Part shown: piece after piece, positions 48,411 to 58,278 of the stretch
Layout: every line of letters begins with the position of its first letter
How positions within the stretch are numbered: position 1 is the first letter of the stretch
NCBI RefSeq assembly: GCF_003604195.1
Contig: NZ_QXGR01000006.1
Coordinates: 186,001 to 250,000 of the forward strand
DNA: 64,000 nucleotides
Direction of reading: 5' to 3'
Source: Simplicispira lacusdiani
GTDB lineage: Bacteria; Pseudomonadota; Gammaproteobacteria; Burkholderiales; Burkholderiaceae_C
Program-made: the position numbers and the translations under genes
Notes under the pieces: model-generated
What the model was told of the DNA's origin: nothing
The model's input: only the letters and a program-made list of their open reading frames with translations
Database searches by the model: none

Positions 48411-49213
48411 GCCAGCACTCCCTTGAACAAGGTGTCGAAATTGCGGCTGGTGGCCTCGGCCACCGCCTCGACCTCCATGCCGCGCACAGCCGCGATCTGC
48501 CGCGCCACATGGGGCACATACGAGGGGTTGTTGGTCTTGCCCCGGTAGGGCACGGGGGCCAGGTAAGGGCTGTCGGTCTCGATGAGCATGCGGTCCAGCG
48601 GCACGAAGGCCGCGACGTCGCGCAGGTCCTGCGCGTTCTTGAAGGTGATGATGCCCGAGAACGAGATGTAGAAGCCCAGGTCGAGCGCGGCGCGCGCCAC
48701 CTCGGCGGTTTCGGTGAAACAGTGGAACACGCCGCCCGCGCTGCCTGGGCCGCCGTCCTCGCCCTCCTCGCGCAGGATGGCCAGGGTATCGGCGGAGGCG
48801 CTGCGCGTGTGGATCACCAGCGGCTTGGCACAGGCGCGGGCGGCGCGAATGTGAGCGCGGAAGCGCGCGCGCTGCCATTCCAGGTCGGCGATGCTGCGGC
48901 CGCCCTTGCGCTCTTCCATGCCGTAGTAGTCGAGCCCGGTCTCGCCGATGGCCACCACGCGCGGCAGCGCGGCGCGGTCGAGCAGGTCCTGCACCGAGGG
49001 TTCGGCAATGCCTTCGTTGTCGGGGTGCACGCCGACGGAGCACCAGAAGTTATCGTGGGCCATGGCCAGGGCATGCACCTCGCCGAACTCTTCCAGGGTG
49101 GTGCAGATGCACAGCGCGCGGTCCACCTGGGCGGCCTGCATGGCCGCGCGGATGGCGGGCAGCTCGCTGGCCAGTTCCGGGAAGGTGAGGTGGCAGTGGG
49201 AATCGGTGAACAT
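48407..49213 (-). CDS. TatD-family metal-dependent hydrolase
   Basis: 268 residues. TIM-barrel amidohydrolase motifs [10 protein letters not shown] (His-x-His), [15 protein letters not shown] (Glu), PLVIHTRSA (His), HCFTE (His) and [20 protein letters not shown] (Asp). TatD/YcfH-type enzymes are 3'-5' deoxyribonucleases or D-aminoacyl-tRNA related hydrolases. The ATG at 49213 starts the conserved domain directly. It belongs to the minus-strand run PilZ-holB-tmk-mltG and precedes the ankyrin gene. Confidence 0.95.
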   Translation of the reverse strand: MFTDSHCHLTFPELASELPAIRAAMQAAQVDRALCICTTLEEFGEVHALAMAHDNFWCSVGVHPDNEGIAEPSVQDLLDRAALPRVVAIGETGLDYYGMEERKGGRSIADLEWQRARFRAHIRAARACAKPLVIHTRSASADTLAILREEGEDGGPGSAGGVFHCFTETAEVARAALDLGFYISFSGIITFKNAQDLRDVAAFVPLDRMLIETDSPYLAPVPYRGKTNNPSYVPHVARQIAAVRGMEVEAVAEATSRNFDTLFKGVLA

Positions 49214-49271
49214 GGTCGTCAAGTAAAAAAGCCGACCCGCGCGGCGGATCGGCATCCGGAGCGAGGGCCGC

Positions 49272-49631
49272 TCAGATGGTTTGCGTGGGGCGGTCCGAGC
49301 CCAGCGCGGTGCCGAGCAGCTCCTCGATCTTGGCCTTGAGCTGGCGCGATTTCTCGTCCTTGGGGAACTGGATGCCCACGCCCTGCGTGCGGTTGCCGCC
49401 CGCGCGCGCGGGCGTCACCCAGGCCACGCGGCCGGCCACGGGGTAGCGCTGGGTGTCCTCGGGCAGCGTGAGCAGCACGTACACATCGTCGCCCAGCTTG
49501 TATTCGCGCGGGGTCGGCACGAAGATGCCGCCTTCGACGAAAAACGGGATGTAGGCCGCATGCAAGGCCGCCTTTTCCTTGATGGCCAGCTGCATGACGC
49601 TGGGGCGGGGTGCGGTGGTGGGGCTGCTCAT
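49272..49631 (-). CDS. pilZ: Type IV pilus PilZ-domain protein
   Basis: 119 residues, a single PilZ domain: LHAAYIPFFVEGGIFVPTPREYKLGDDVYVLLTLPEDTQRYPVAGRVAWVTP and GVGIQFP. It lacks the RxxxR c-di-GMP-binding arginines, which is typical of the PilZ protein of type IV pilus assembly encoded after holB. Start overlaps the holB stop by ATGA. Confidence 0.93.
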   Translation of the reverse strand: MSSPTTAPRPSVMQLAIKEKAALHAAYIPFFVEGGIFVPTPREYKLGDDVYVLLTLPEDTQRYPVAGRVAWVTPARAGGNRTQGVGIQFPKDEKSRQLKAKIEELLGTALGSDRPTQTI

Positions 49632-50653
49632 GGTCTTGCGGGCGGTGGGGACTGGGGAGAGTGTAGGACGTTTCGCGCCTGGGCGACAAGCGCCTCCAGC
49701 ATCAGCCCGGCGTTGAAGGGGTGCTCGGCCGTGCGCGCCTCCTGCATGAGGGCGCGCGACCAGCGGGCCAGCGCGCCGATGGAAGGCGGTGCCGGCAGGT
49801 CGGCGGCGGCGAAGTAGCGCGGCTGGGCGCCCACGCGCAGCGCCAGCAGGTCGTGGCACAGCTTCTGCAGGGCCTCGACGGCCTGCGCGGGCGTCCCGTC
49901 GGCCAACGCGCCCGGGGTGCCGCGCTGCAGCGCCTTCGGCAACTGCGCCCAGGCTTCGGGACCAGGGCCGGCCTGGGCCAGCGCCAGGGCGTCGTCGGGG
50001 CGCCCGCCCGTGGCGCGCAGGAAGGCCTCCGCCGCCGCGGGCGCCACGCCCTGCCCGGCCAGCCATTCCAGCATCTGTTCTTGCGCGGGCCAGACCATGG
50101 TGTGCCCCAGGCAGCGGCTGCGGATGGTGGGCAGCAGCTGGTGCGCGGCCTCGCTGGCGAGCACGAAGCGCACATCTCCGGCGGGTTCCTCCAGCGTCTT
50201 GAGCAGCGCATTGGCGGTGATGGTGTTCATCTGCTCCGCCGGATACACCAGCACGGCCTTGCCGCGACCGCGCGCGCTGGTGCGCTGGGCGAACTCCACG
50301 GCATCGCGCATGGCCTCGACACGGATCTCACGGCTGGGCTTGCGCGCCTTGTCGTCGATCTCGGCCTGGGCCTTCTGCGGCAGCGGCCAGCCCAGGGCCA
50401 GCATATCCACCTCGGGCATGAGCACGCAGAGGTCGGCGTGGGTGCGCACGTCGATGGCGTGGCAGCTCGCGCACTGGCCGCAGGCGCCCTGCGGTGTAGG
50501 AGCGTCGCACAGCCAGGCGCGCACCAGTTCGAGGCCCAGCCGGTACTGGCCCAGGCCCGAGGGGCCGTTCAGCAGCCAGGCATGGCCGCGCTGGGCCAGC
50601 AGCAGGTCGCGTTGCGCGGCGATCCAGGGAGCGAGCGGTGCCGTCGTGCTCAA
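49628..50653 (-). CDS. holB: DNA polymerase III delta' subunit
   Basis: 341 residues, clamp-loader AAA+ fold. The P-loop position reads [18 protein letters not shown], lacking the Walker lysine as usual for delta'. The zinc module has CGQCASCH, followed later by DLCVL, and the SRC-like sensor motif is IRSRCLGH. It overlaps tmk upstream and pilZ downstream by ATGA. Confidence 0.95.
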   Translation of the reverse strand: MSTTAPLAPWIAAQRDLLLAQRGHAWLLNGPSGLGQYRLGLELVRAWLCDAPTPQGACGQCASCHAIDVRTHADLCVLMPEVDMLALGWPLPQKAQAEIDDKARKPSREIRVEAMRDAVEFAQRTSARGRGKAVLVYPAEQMNTITANALLKTLEEPAGDVRFVLASEAAHQLLPTIRSRCLGHTMVWPAQEQMLEWLAGQGVAPAAAEAFLRATGGRPDDALALAQAGPGPEAWAQLPKALQRGTPGALADGTPAQAVEALQKLCHDLLALRVGAQPRYFAAADLPAPPSIGALARWSRALMQEARTAEHPFNAGLMLEALVAQARNVLHSPQSPPPARP

Positions 50654-51315
50654 GCCGTGACTCCCACGGCGGGCAGCCAGCCGCGCCGGGCCAGCACATC
50701 CTGCAATTGGCGCCAGACCCGCTCGCGCTCCTGCGCCGCGTCAAGCCGGGCAAAGCGGTTGGGTGCCTCGGCGGCGCGGCGCGCATAGCCCTGGGCCACG
50801 CGCTCGAAGAAGGCCACATCCAGCGCCTCGAAGCGGTCGGGCGCGCGTGCGCCCGCCAGGCGCTCGGCCGCCACGGCGGGCGCCAGGTCGAACCACAGGG
50901 TCAAATCGGGTTCACGCATCAAATCGGGCTGCAGGGCAAGACCAGTCTGCGCCAGGCGCTCCAATAATGAGAGCGCATTCCAGTCGAATCCGCGCCCGCC
51001 GCCCTGGTAGGCGAAGGTAGCGTCGGTGAAGCGGTCGCACAACACCACCTCGCCCCGCGCCAGCGCGGGCTCGATGACGTTGCGCAGGTGGTCGCGCCGG
51101 CCGGCAAAGACGAGCAGCGCCTCGGTCAGGGCGTCCATGCTGTCGTGCAGCAGCATCGCGCGCAGTTTCTCCGCCAGCGGTGTGCCGCCGGGTTCGCGCG
51201 TGCTGACCACGGCGCGGCCCTGGGCGCGGAAGGCCTCGGCGAGGGCCTCGATGTGCGAGGACTTGCCGGCGCCGTCGATGCCCTCGAAACTGATGAACAG
51301 GCCTGTGGATGCCAT
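50650..51315 (-). CDS. tmk: Thymidylate kinase
   Basis: 221 residues. P-loop [13 protein letters not shown](F/Y) motif [19 protein letters not shown], and [13 protein letters not shown] for dTMP binding. Converts dTMP to dTDP. The ATG at 51315 immediately precedes the P-loop strand; the open frame upstream is not conserved. Overlaps holB by ATGA; 13 nt after mltG. Confidence 0.96.
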   Translation of the reverse strand: MASTGLFISFEGIDGAGKSSHIEALAEAFRAQGRAVVSTREPGGTPLAEKLRAMLLHDSMDALTEALLVFAGRRDHLRNVIEPALARGEVVLCDRFTDATFAYQGGGRGFDWNALSLLERLAQTGLALQPDLMREPDLTLWFDLAPAVAAERLAGARAPDRFEALDVAFFERVAQGYARRAAEAPNRFARLDAAQERERVWRQLQDVLARRGWLPAVGVTA

Positions 51316-51328
51316 GCGTGGATCTTTC

Positions 51329-52348
51329 TTACTGGCCGCGCTGGTAGCGGTTGACGGCGCGGTTATGCTCGTCCAGCGTGGCGCTGAAATGGCTGGAGCC
51401 ATCGCCGCGCGCCACGAAATACAGGGCCTTCGTGCGCTCCGGCTGCACCGCCGCCAGCAGCGAGGCCTTGCCGGGCATGGCGATGGGCGTGGGGGGTAGC
51501 CCCGCGCGGGTGTAGGTGTTCCAGGGGGTGTCGGTCAGCAGGTCCTTGCGGCGCAGGTTGCCGTCGAACTTCTCGCCCAGGCCGTAGATCACGGTCGGGT
51601 CGGTCTGCAGCAGCATGCCGTTGCGCAGCCGGTTGGTGAAGACTCCGGCGATCTGCGCGCGGTCGGAGGCGCGGCCGGTTTCCTTCTCGACGATGCTGGC
51701 GAGGATCAACGCCTCGTCGGCCGACTTGAGCGGCGTGTCGCTGGCGCGCTGCGCCCAGGCGGCCTCCAGGCGCCGGTCCATGGCGTGCAGCGCGCGGCGC
51801 AGCACGGCCAGTTCGCTCGAACCCTTGGCGTAGGTGTAGGTATCGGGGAAGAAGCGCCCCTCGGGATGCGCTCCGGGACGGCCCAGGCGCTCCATGAGGG
51901 CGGCGTCCGAAAGACCGGCCGTGTCGTGCTTGATCTGCTCCTCGCGGGCCAGCGCGGCGCGCACCTGGCGGAAGGTCCAGCCTTCCACCAGCGTGAGCGT
52001 GCGCAGGGTTTCCTCGCCGCGCACCAGCTTGTCGAGCAGCGTCAGGGGCGTGGTGCCGGGCGGAATTTCATAGTTGCCGGCGCGGATGTCGCGCCCACGG
52101 CCCGAGAGGCGGAAGAAGGCGTAGAGGATGCGCGCGTCCACGCGCACGCCGGCCGCCTGCACCTCCTGGGCCACGCCGCGCGGCAAGGTGCCGGGCTCGA
52201 TGGCCAGCTCCAGCGCTTCGCTGCCCATGGGCAGCGGGGCATGCAGCCACCAGGCGGCCCCACCGCCGAGCGCCACCGCCAGAAACAATAACCATGCCAG
52301 AAGACGACGCACAACCCTGCTGCCTGTGTGAATGGGAGCGGGCATCAT
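51329..52348 (-). CDS. mltG: Endolytic murein transglycosylase MltG
   Basis: 339 residues. One N-terminal TM ([21 protein letters not shown]), a LysM-like region, then the YceG domain with the catalytic Glu in [27 protein letters not shown] and the C-terminal [20 protein letters not shown]. It cuts nascent glycan strands in the membrane. Start at 52348 (or the adjacent ATG 52345), only 9 bp from the divergent ygfZ start. Confidence 0.95.
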   Translation of the reverse strand: MMPAPIHTGSRVVRRLLAWLLFLAVALGGGAAWWLHAPLPMGSEALELAIEPGTLPRGVAQEVQAAGVRVDARILYAFFRLSGRGRDIRAGNYEIPPGTTPLTLLDKLVRGEETLRTLTLVEGWTFRQVRAALAREEQIKHDTAGLSDAALMERLGRPGAHPEGRFFPDTYTYAKGSSELAVLRRALHAMDRRLEAAWAQRASDTPLKSADEALILASIVEKETGRASDRAQIAGVFTNRLRNGMLLQTDPTVIYGLGEKFDGNLRRKDLLTDTPWNTYTRAGLPPTPIAMPGKASLLAAVQPERTKALYFVARGDGSSHFSATLDEHNRAVNRYQRGQ

Positions 52349-52357
52349 AATTCAGGG

Positions 52358-53275
52358 ATGACTTTGAATTTCCAGGGCGTTGCCCCCCTGAACCACCTGG
52401 GCGTGATCCGCGCCGAAGGCGAAGACGCCGTCAAATTCCTCCATGGCCAGCTCACCCACGATTTCGCCCTGTTGGGCCTGGACCATGCCCGCCTGACTGC
52501 CTTTCTCTCGGCCAAGGGCCGCATGCAGGCCAGCTTCATCGGCTTCAAGCGCAGCCCCACCGAGGTCTGGCTGGTGTGCAGCCGCGACCTGCTGGCGCCC
52601 ACCCTCAAGCGCCTGTCCATGTTCGTGATGCGCGCCAAGTGCAAGCTGAGCGATGCCACGGCAGACATCCAGGTGTTTGGCCTGGCCGGAAACGCTATTG
52701 AAACAATAGCTGGTAGCGCATATCCTGCTTGGTCAAAAGCCGATTTTGATGCAAAAACCGTGGTACACCTGCCCCCGGCGGCGGGCCAGCCCCGCGCGCT
52801 GTGGCTGGCGCCCGTGGGCGAGCCTGCCCCTGCCGGCCCCGCTCTCGACCCCGCCCTGTGGGCCTGGGGCGAGGTGCAGAGCGGCGTGGCGACCTTGACC
52901 GCCCCCCTGGTGGATGCCTTCGTGCCGCAGATGCTCAACTACGAGTCGGTCGACGGCGTGAGCTTCAAGAAGGGCTGCTACCCCGGCCAAGAGGTGGTGG
53001 CGCGCAGCCAGTTCCGGGGCGCCATCAAGCGCCGCGCCTACATCGCCCATGCGGACGCCGAACTGGCACCTGGCGCCGACGTGTTCTCGCCCGCCGACCC
53101 CGAGCAACCCTGCGGCACCGTGGTGCAAGCCGCCGCCGCGCCCGCTGGCGGCTGGGACGCCATCGTCTCGCTGCAGATCGCCGCCACCGGACAGGGACCG
53201 CTGCATGTGGGCTCGCCCACCGGCCCCCAGCTCACCCTGGGTACCCTGCCCTACGCGCTGCTCGAAGACATTTGA
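52358..53275 (+). CDS. ygfZ: Folate-binding iron-sulfur cluster repair protein YgfZ
   Basis: 305 residues, GcvT-like fold. The signature KGCYPGQEVVAR is at the centre, with NHLGVIRAEGEDAVKFLHGQLTHD at the N-terminus. YgfZ supports Fe-S enzymes such as MiaB and BioB using tetrahydrofolate. Residues about 111-134 (AIETIAGSAYPAWSKADFD) are encoded by a copy of the interspersed repeat in frame. Start chosen at ATG 52358, where similarity begins; an earlier ATG at 52328 overlaps mltG. Confidence 0.93.
   Translation: MTLNFQGVAPLNHLGVIRAEGEDAVKFLHGQLTHDFALLGLDHARLTAFLSAKGRMQASFIGFKRSPTEVWLVCSRDLLAPTLKRLSMFVMRAKCKLSDATADIQVFGLAGNAIETIAGSAYPAWSKADFDAKTVVHLPPAAGQPRALWLAPVGEPAPAGPALDPALWAWGEVQSGVATLTAPLVDAFVPQMLNYESVDGVSFKKGCYPGQEVVARSQFRGAIKRRAYIAHADAELAPGADVFSPADPEQPCGTVVQAAAAPAGGWDAIVSLQIAATGQGPLHVGSPTGPQLTLGTLPYALLEDI
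52690..52758 (-). repeat. Interspersed palindromic repeat inside ygfZ
   Basis: Reverse-orientation copy within the coding sequence: AAACGCTATTGAAACAATAGC, TGGTAGCGCATA, then CAAAAGCCGATTTTGATGCA. The match to the intergenic copy at 8986-9047 is close at both ends (AATAG, AAAGCCGATTTT, ATG-AAAA). No stop codon and the frame is kept. Confidence 0.7.
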
Positions 53276-53309
53276 GAAGGTGTGAACGAACCCACCATGC
53301 CCGCTCATT

Positions 53310-53400
53310 CCGCCAAAACACACCCGCTCATCGTTGCAAATGCTCGCCATAGCCCGCGCTATGGCTGTGCTTTGCGCCTAGATCGGCCGCGTTTTGGCGG
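53310..53400. repeat. Palindromic REP-like element (type 2) between ygfZ and dusA
   Basis: 91-bp imperfect inverted repeat with ends CCGCCAAAAC and GTTTTGGCGG and a central hairpin GCCATAGC/GCTATGGC. Its inner arms ATCGTTGC and GCGCCTAGATC recall the element at 47631-47733. Confidence 0.75.
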
Positions 53401-53531
53401 CCTGCTCGGGCACGCCGGATTCATTCGCACCTTCTGATTCCCTCCGGGGTGCCACCGCGCCCCGGCCGCCCCGATCCGCAGGCCTTCCCTTGGAACACCC
53501 ACCGAACTCCCCTACGCACAGCCTTTGGCGC

Positions 53532-54479
53532 ATGTCCGTCGCGCCCATGATGGACTGGACCGACCGCCACTGCCGCTACTTTCATCGCCTACTGACACGC
53601 CACACGCTGCTGTACACCGAGATGGTGAACGTGGGCGGCATCCTGTATGGCGGCACGGAACGGCACCTGCGTTACAACGCCGAGGAACACCCCGTGGCCC
53701 TGCAACTGGGCGGCAACGAGCCGGTCAAGCTGGCGCAGGCGGCGCGGCTGGGCGAAGAATGGGGCTACGACGAGATCAACCTCAACTGCGGCTGCCCCAG
53801 CGACCGGGTACAGCGCGGCGCCTTTGGCGCCAGCCTGATGAAGGCGCCCCAGCTGGTGGCGGACTGCGTCAAGGCCATGAAGGACGTGGTCGACGTGCCC
53901 GTGACCGTCAAGCACCGCATCGGTATCGACAAGGTGGAGGACTACGGGTTCGTGCGCGACTTTATCGGCACCGTGGCCGATGCGGGCTGCACGGTGTTCA
54001 TCGTGCATGCGCGCAATGCCTGGCTGCAGGGCCTCTCGCCCAAGGAAAACCGCGACATTCCGCCGCTGCGCTACGAGGTGGTGCACCGCCTCAAGCAGGA
54101 GTTTCCGCAGTTCACCATCGCCATCAACGGCGGCATCCAGACCGATGAGGTGGTGCAGGAGCAGCTCCAGCACCTCGACGGCGTGATGATCGGCCGCGAG
54201 GCTTACCACAACCCCTGGTGGCTGGCGCGCTGGGACCAGCTCTACTACGGCGCGCCTGAAAACACCCTGACCCGCGAGGCCGTGGAGGAAGCGATGGTGG
54301 AGTACATGGAACGCGAGGCGGCCGCGCACGGCACGTCTTGGTACGCCATCGCCCGCCACATGCTGGGCTTGCGCCACGGCCTGCCGGGGGCGCGCCGCTG
54401 GCGCCAGGTGTGGAGCGACCACCGCCTCAAGGACAGCCCGGCGCGCGAAGTGTTCGCCCTGGCCCAGGCGCAGGCTTGA
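53532..54479 (+). CDS. dusA: tRNA-dihydrouridine(20/20a) synthase
   Basis: 315 residues. FMN TIM barrel: SVAPMMDWTDRHCRYFHRLL, YDEINLNCGCPSDRVQRGAFGASLM with the catalytic Cys, PVTVKHRIGID, FIVHARNAWLQGLSPKENRDIPPL and INGGIQTDEVV. It reduces uridines 20/20a in the tRNA D-loop with NADPH. The ATG at 53532 starts the core; a TTG at 53490 in the same frame could extend it, as homologues often have an extra N-terminal tail. Confidence 0.95.
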   Translation: MSVAPMMDWTDRHCRYFHRLLTRHTLLYTEMVNVGGILYGGTERHLRYNAEEHPVALQLGGNEPVKLAQAARLGEEWGYDEINLNCGCPSDRVQRGAFGASLMKAPQLVADCVKAMKDVVDVPVTVKHRIGIDKVEDYGFVRDFIGTVADAGCTVFIVHARNAWLQGLSPKENRDIPPLRYEVVHRLKQEFPQFTIAINGGIQTDEVVQEQLQHLDGVMIGREAYHNPWWLARWDQLYYGAPENTLTREAVEEAMVEYMEREAAAHGTSWYAIARHMLGLRHGLPGARRWRQVWSDHRLKDSPAREVFALAQAQA

Positions 54480-54486
54480 AGCGCAA

Positions 54487-54507
54487 GCCGGCTGACCCTC
54501 AGCCGGC
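54487..54507. terminator. Hairpin between convergent dusA and MFS genes
   Basis: Perfect 9-bp stem GCCGGCTGA/TCAGCCGGC with CCC loop, spanning the stop codon of the minus-strand MFS gene. No T run, so termination is possible but not certain. Confidence 0.5.
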
Positions 54508-55701
54508 CACGGCTGCAGGCCGCCCGCCGGAGCCCGTGTGGCGCACGCGCCAGTACAGCCAGCCGGAGATGGACAGGTTCAGCAGGTTCCACAGCAGGCC
54601 GTTGACGAAGGCCATGCGGTAGCTGCCCGTGGCGTCGAACACCCAGCCCGACATCCAACCCCCCAGCGCCATGCCCAGCAGCGTGGCCATGATGACCGCG
54701 CCCACCCGGGCGCCGGCCTCGTGCAGCGCGAAATGCTCGCGCACGATGATGGCGTAGGACGGCACGATGCCCCCCTGGAACAGCCCGAACATCGCCGAGA
54801 TCACGTAAAGCGGCACCAGCCCGTCAAACGGCAGGAACAGCAGCAGCGCCACGCCCTGCAAGGCCGAGCCCAGCAGCAGCGTGCGGATGCCGCCGATGCG
54901 GTCGCAGATGGCGCCCGAGACCAGGCGGCTGACGATGCCGCACGCCAGCATCAGCGACAGCATTTCCGCGCCCCGCGCGGCGCCAAAACCCAGATCGGTG
55001 CAGTAGGCCACGATGTGCACCTGCGGCATGGCCATGGCCACGCAGCAAGCCACGCCCGCGATGCACAGCAGGAGCTGCGCATGCGCGGGAGCCAGGCCAA
55101 AGGGCCGGCTGCGGTCCTGCACCGGCGCATGGGCGCCGCCAGCAGGCACGGCCGACAACACCAGGGGCGGCCGCTGGCGCATGCACAGCGACAGCAGCAG
55201 CATGCCCGCACCGCACAGTAGGCCGAGCCCGATGTAGCTCTGGCGCCAGCCAATGGTCTCGATGCCATGCTGGACGATGGGCGGCCAGAGGGCCCCGGCG
55301 ATGTAGTTGCCGCTGGCGCAGATGGCCACGGCGATGCCGCGCCGCCGGTTCCACCACAGGGCCGTGTCGGCCATGAGCGGCGCGAAGGTGGCCGAGCTGC
55401 CGATGAGGCCCATCAGCCCATGGGCCAGGCCGAAGCCCCAGACGCTGCCGGACATGCCGGCCCAGACAAAGCCGCCGCACACGGCCAGCGCCCCCACCCA
55501 AAGTACCGGCGCCAGGCCATGGCGGTCGGCCAGGCGCCCAGTCCAGAGGCCGCCGATGCCCAGGCAGACCATCATCAGGGTGTAGGGCATGGAAGCATCC
55601 GCCCGGCTGATGCCAAACTCGGCCTGGACCGCGGGCAGCACGACGGACACCACGTACATGCTGCTGTTGCCCAGCACCACCAGGCCCAGCGTCGCGAGCA
55701 A
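54499..55701 (-). CDS. MFS transporter, non-ATG start
   Basis: About 400 residues with twelve hydrophobic helices, beginning LLATLGLVVLGNSSMYVVSVVLPAVQAEFGISRADASMPYTLMM, and GRLADRHGL as the helix 2-3 loop. No ATG exists in frame upstream of the first helix; the start given is TTG (55701). The frame stays open to the end of the chemoreceptor gene, so a longer N-terminus is possible. The subfamily resembles oxalate/formate or cyanate-type carriers; the substrate is unknown. Confidence 0.85.
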   Translation of the reverse strand: MLATLGLVVLGNSSMYVVSVVLPAVQAEFGISRADASMPYTLMMVCLGIGGLWTGRLADRHGLAPVLWVGALAVCGGFVWAGMSGSVWGFGLAHGLMGLIGSSATFAPLMADTALWWNRRRGIAVAICASGNYIAGALWPPIVQHGIETIGWRQSYIGLGLLCGAGMLLLSLCMRQRPPLVLSAVPAGGAHAPVQDRSRPFGLAPAHAQLLLCIAGVACCVAMAMPQVHIVAYCTDLGFGAARGAEMLSLMLACGIVSRLVSGAICDRIGGIRTLLLGSALQGVALLLFLPFDGLVPLYVISAMFGLFQGGIVPSYAIIVREHFALHEAGARVGAVIMATLLGMALGGWMSGWVFDATGSYRMAFVNGLLWNLLNLSISGWLYWRVRHTGSGGRPAAVAG

Positions 55702-55748
55702 CCGCCAGGCGGCCTGGCGGGAGTCGATGAGGGAGGGATCGGCAGGCT

Positions 55749-57485
55749 TCAGAACTGCTCCCAGTCACCGCCATCGTCGGTCTTGGCCGGCGATGCAGCG
55801 GGCGCGGGCGCCGCCGGAGCCAGCGCCTTCTTCACAGCGGGCTTGTGAGGCACCGGTTTTGCGGCCGGCTGCGCCGGCACGCTGGCGGCGGGCGTGGGCA
55901 CGGGCGCCGCCACGGGACGCGCTGCCACGGACACCCCCTGCCCCTGGGCCAGCCTGAACACGGCCACGGTCTGCACCAGCTCCTGCGCCTGCGCACGCAG
56001 GCTGCTGGCGGCGGCGGCCATTTCCTCCACCAGCGCGGCGTTCTGCTGCGTGGCCTGGTCCATCTGCGTCACGGCCTCGCCCACCTGGGCCACGCCCGAG
56101 CTTTGCTCGCTGCTGGCCGCGCTGATCTCACCCATGATGTCGGTCACGCGCCGGATGCTGTTGACCACCTCGTTCATGGTGTGGCCCGCCTGGTCCACCA
56201 GCTGCGTGCCCTGCTCCACGCGCTCCACGCTGTCGGTGATGAGCTGCTTGATTTCCTTGGCCGCCTCGGCGCTGCGCCCGGCCAGGCTGCGCACCTCGCT
56301 GGCCACCACGGCGAAGCCCCGGCCCTGCTCGCCCGCGCGCGCCGCTTCCACGGCGGCGTTCAAGGCCAGGATGTTGGTCTGGAACGCGATGCCGTCGATC
56401 ACGCTGATGATGTCGGCGATCTTGCGGGAACTGTCGCTGATGCCGCGCATGGTGTCCACCACCTGCGACACCACCTGCCCGCCCTGCACCGCCACGCTGG
56501 AAGCACTCTGCGCGAGCTGGTTGGCCTGGCGCGCGTTGTCGGCGTTCTGGCGCACGGTGGAGTTGAGTTCCTCCATGGAGGCCGCCGTCTGCTCCAGCGC
56601 GCTGGCCTGGGATTCGGTGCGCGCGCTCAGGTCCTGGTTGCCCTGGGCAATCTGCGTGCTGGCCGAGGCCACCGATTCACTGCCCTGGCGCACCGTGCTC
56701 ACCACCTTGGCCAGGCTGTCCTGCATGGTGGCGAGCGTGTTGACCAGCTGCGCCACTTCGTCCCTGCCCTCGGCGTGGATGTCGCGCGAGAGGTCGCCCT
56801 GGGCCACGGCGGAAACGGCGTCCATGGCCCGGGACAGGGAGCGCTGGATGCCGCGGATCAGGCTCCAGCCGAGCAGGATGCCGAAAGCGGCCGCCGCCGC
56901 GAACAGCGCGATGCCGGTGATGCGGGTCGTCGAGAAGCTTGCCTGCGAGGCTTCGTATTCCCGCCGGGCTTCGTCCACCTGGATCTGCGTCAGCTTGGCC
57001 AGGCTGTCGCTGACCGGGCCGGACAGGGCTTCTTCCCGCTCGACGATCAGTTGCGTGGCCTTGACGGTGTCGTAGGCGGTCAGTGCCTCCACCGCGGGAT
57101 TGATGAATTCGGTGACGAACTTCCCCCGGCTGGCCTCGAACTGCTTGACGAGTTGCTCCTCTTCGGAGGTCAGCCCCGTGGACGAATACTGCTTCCAGAG
57201 AGCCGTGATCTGCTCGCGGTTCTTGGCGACCTCCGTGCTCAGGCTGTCGAATCCCTTGGAATCGTTCAGCGCCACCGCGCGGTTGATCGCCACGCGGTTG
57301 CGCAAGATCAGCCGCTGCACCTCGTTGAGCTGCGCCAGCGCGACCGTCCGGTCTTCGTAAACGGTTTTCAGGCTGGCATTGGTCCGGTTCATGCCATTGA
57401 TACCGATGAAGCCAACCACGAACATCAGCAGCGTGAGAACGCCGACCAGAACCGCCAGGCGGACGGAGATTTTCAGGTTGTTCAT
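55749..57485 (-). CDS. Methyl-accepting chemotaxis protein
   Basis: 578 residues. TM1 ([20 protein letters not shown]), a four-helix-bundle periplasmic domain (4HB_MCP type), TM2 ([22 protein letters not shown]), HAMP, and the signalling tip [44 protein letters not shown] Pro/Ala-rich linker ends in DWEQF, resembling the NWETF pentapeptide that tethers CheR. The start has AAGGAGAGG. cheW lies 19 nt upstream in the same operon. Ligand unknown. Confidence 0.96.
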   Translation of the reverse strand: MNNLKISVRLAVLVGVLTLLMFVVGFIGINGMNRTNASLKTVYEDRTVALAQLNEVQRLILRNRVAINRAVALNDSKGFDSLSTEVAKNREQITALWKQYSSTGLTSEEEQLVKQFEASRGKFVTEFINPAVEALTAYDTVKATQLIVEREEALSGPVSDSLAKLTQIQVDEARREYEASQASFSTTRITGIALFAAAAAFGILLGWSLIRGIQRSLSRAMDAVSAVAQGDLSRDIHAEGRDEVAQLVNTLATMQDSLAKVVSTVRQGSESVASASTQIAQGNQDLSARTESQASALEQTAASMEELNSTVRQNADNARQANQLAQSASSVAVQGGQVVSQVVDTMRGISDSSRKIADIISVIDGIAFQTNILALNAAVEAARAGEQGRGFAVVASEVRSLAGRSAEAAKEIKQLITDSVERVEQGTQLVDQAGHTMNEVVNSIRRVTDIMGEISAASSEQSSGVAQVGEAVTQMDQATQQNAALVEEMAAAASSLRAQAQELVQTVAVFRLAQGQGVSVAARPVAAPVPTPAASVPAQPAAKPVPHKPAVKKALAPAAPAPAASPAKTDDGGDWEQF

Positions 57486-57504
57486 GTCACCTCTCCTTGT
57501 GGTC

Positions 57505-58023
57505 TTACCGTGCCTGCTGCGCCACCAGCCCCATGTCGGCGCTGGTCATGAGCTTCTGGATATCCAGGAGGATCAGCATGCGCTGGGTGTCGCCCTGCTG
57601 CAGCGCTGCCAGCCCGATCACGTTCTCGGTGGCGACGTTGCCGCTGAATTCAGGCGCTGGCCGGATTTCCCCGGCCTTCAGGGCCACCACGTCCGACACC
57701 GCATCGACCACCATGCCCACCACCCGGTCGCCGATGTTGAGCACGATGGTCACGGTCTGGCTGCCATACGCCACATCGGTGATGCCGAACTTGATGCGCA
57801 TGTCCAGGATCGGAACGATCACGCCACGCAGATTGAGCACGCCGAGCAGATAGGCCGGGGCATTGACGATGCGCGTCGATGGCTCGTAGCCCCGGATCTC
57901 CTGCACGCTGAGTATGTGGATGCCGTATTCCTCGGTGCCCAGCCGGAACGTCAGGTATTCGCCGCCGCCCTCGCTGGCCGCGCTCTCTCCCACCAGATTT
58001 TCACCCCTGGCCATGGTATTCAT
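57505..58023 (-). CDS. cheW: Chemotaxis coupling protein CheW
   Basis: 172 residues. A single CheW domain: [54 protein letters not shown] and [15 protein letters not shown]. It couples receptors to CheA. The ATG at 58023 has GGGAG about 8 nt upstream and is preferred to the ATG at 58035. First gene of the operon with the receptor; no cheA is nearby, so it works with a chemotaxis cluster elsewhere. Confidence 0.94.
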   Translation of the reverse strand: MNTMARGENLVGESAASEGGGEYLTFRLGTEEYGIHILSVQEIRGYEPSTRIVNAPAYLLGVLNLRGVIVPILDMRIKFGITDVAYGSQTVTIVLNIGDRVVGMVVDAVSDVVALKAGEIRPAPEFSGNVATENVIGLAALQQGDTQRMLILLDIQKLMTSADMGLVAQQAR

Positions 58024-58278
58024 ATGCTCTCCCATCGTTTGTGCAACATTGCCGACCCGGCCGATTGTGACGACAAGGCCCCATGTCGATGCGGGCCTGG
58101 GGAATGTCCCTAGTCACCATCCCGCCCGGCCCGACAAATTCAACAGTAACCTGCAAAGCACCATGCCACAAGCCCATTGCAGCTTTCCGCCACCAATGGC
58201 CCCGTGCGACCCGGGCCGCCAGGCCGGGCCCGGGCCTGTGCGCGTGTCCTGGCGACTGCGGTCCGGCTCCGTTTCCCG

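Noticed and set aside
50950..50990. AATAATGAGAGCGCATTCC inside tmk, similar to the interspersed repeat.
   Set aside because: The encoded residues ([11 protein letters not shown]) are a conserved part of thymidylate kinase, so the likeness is chance.
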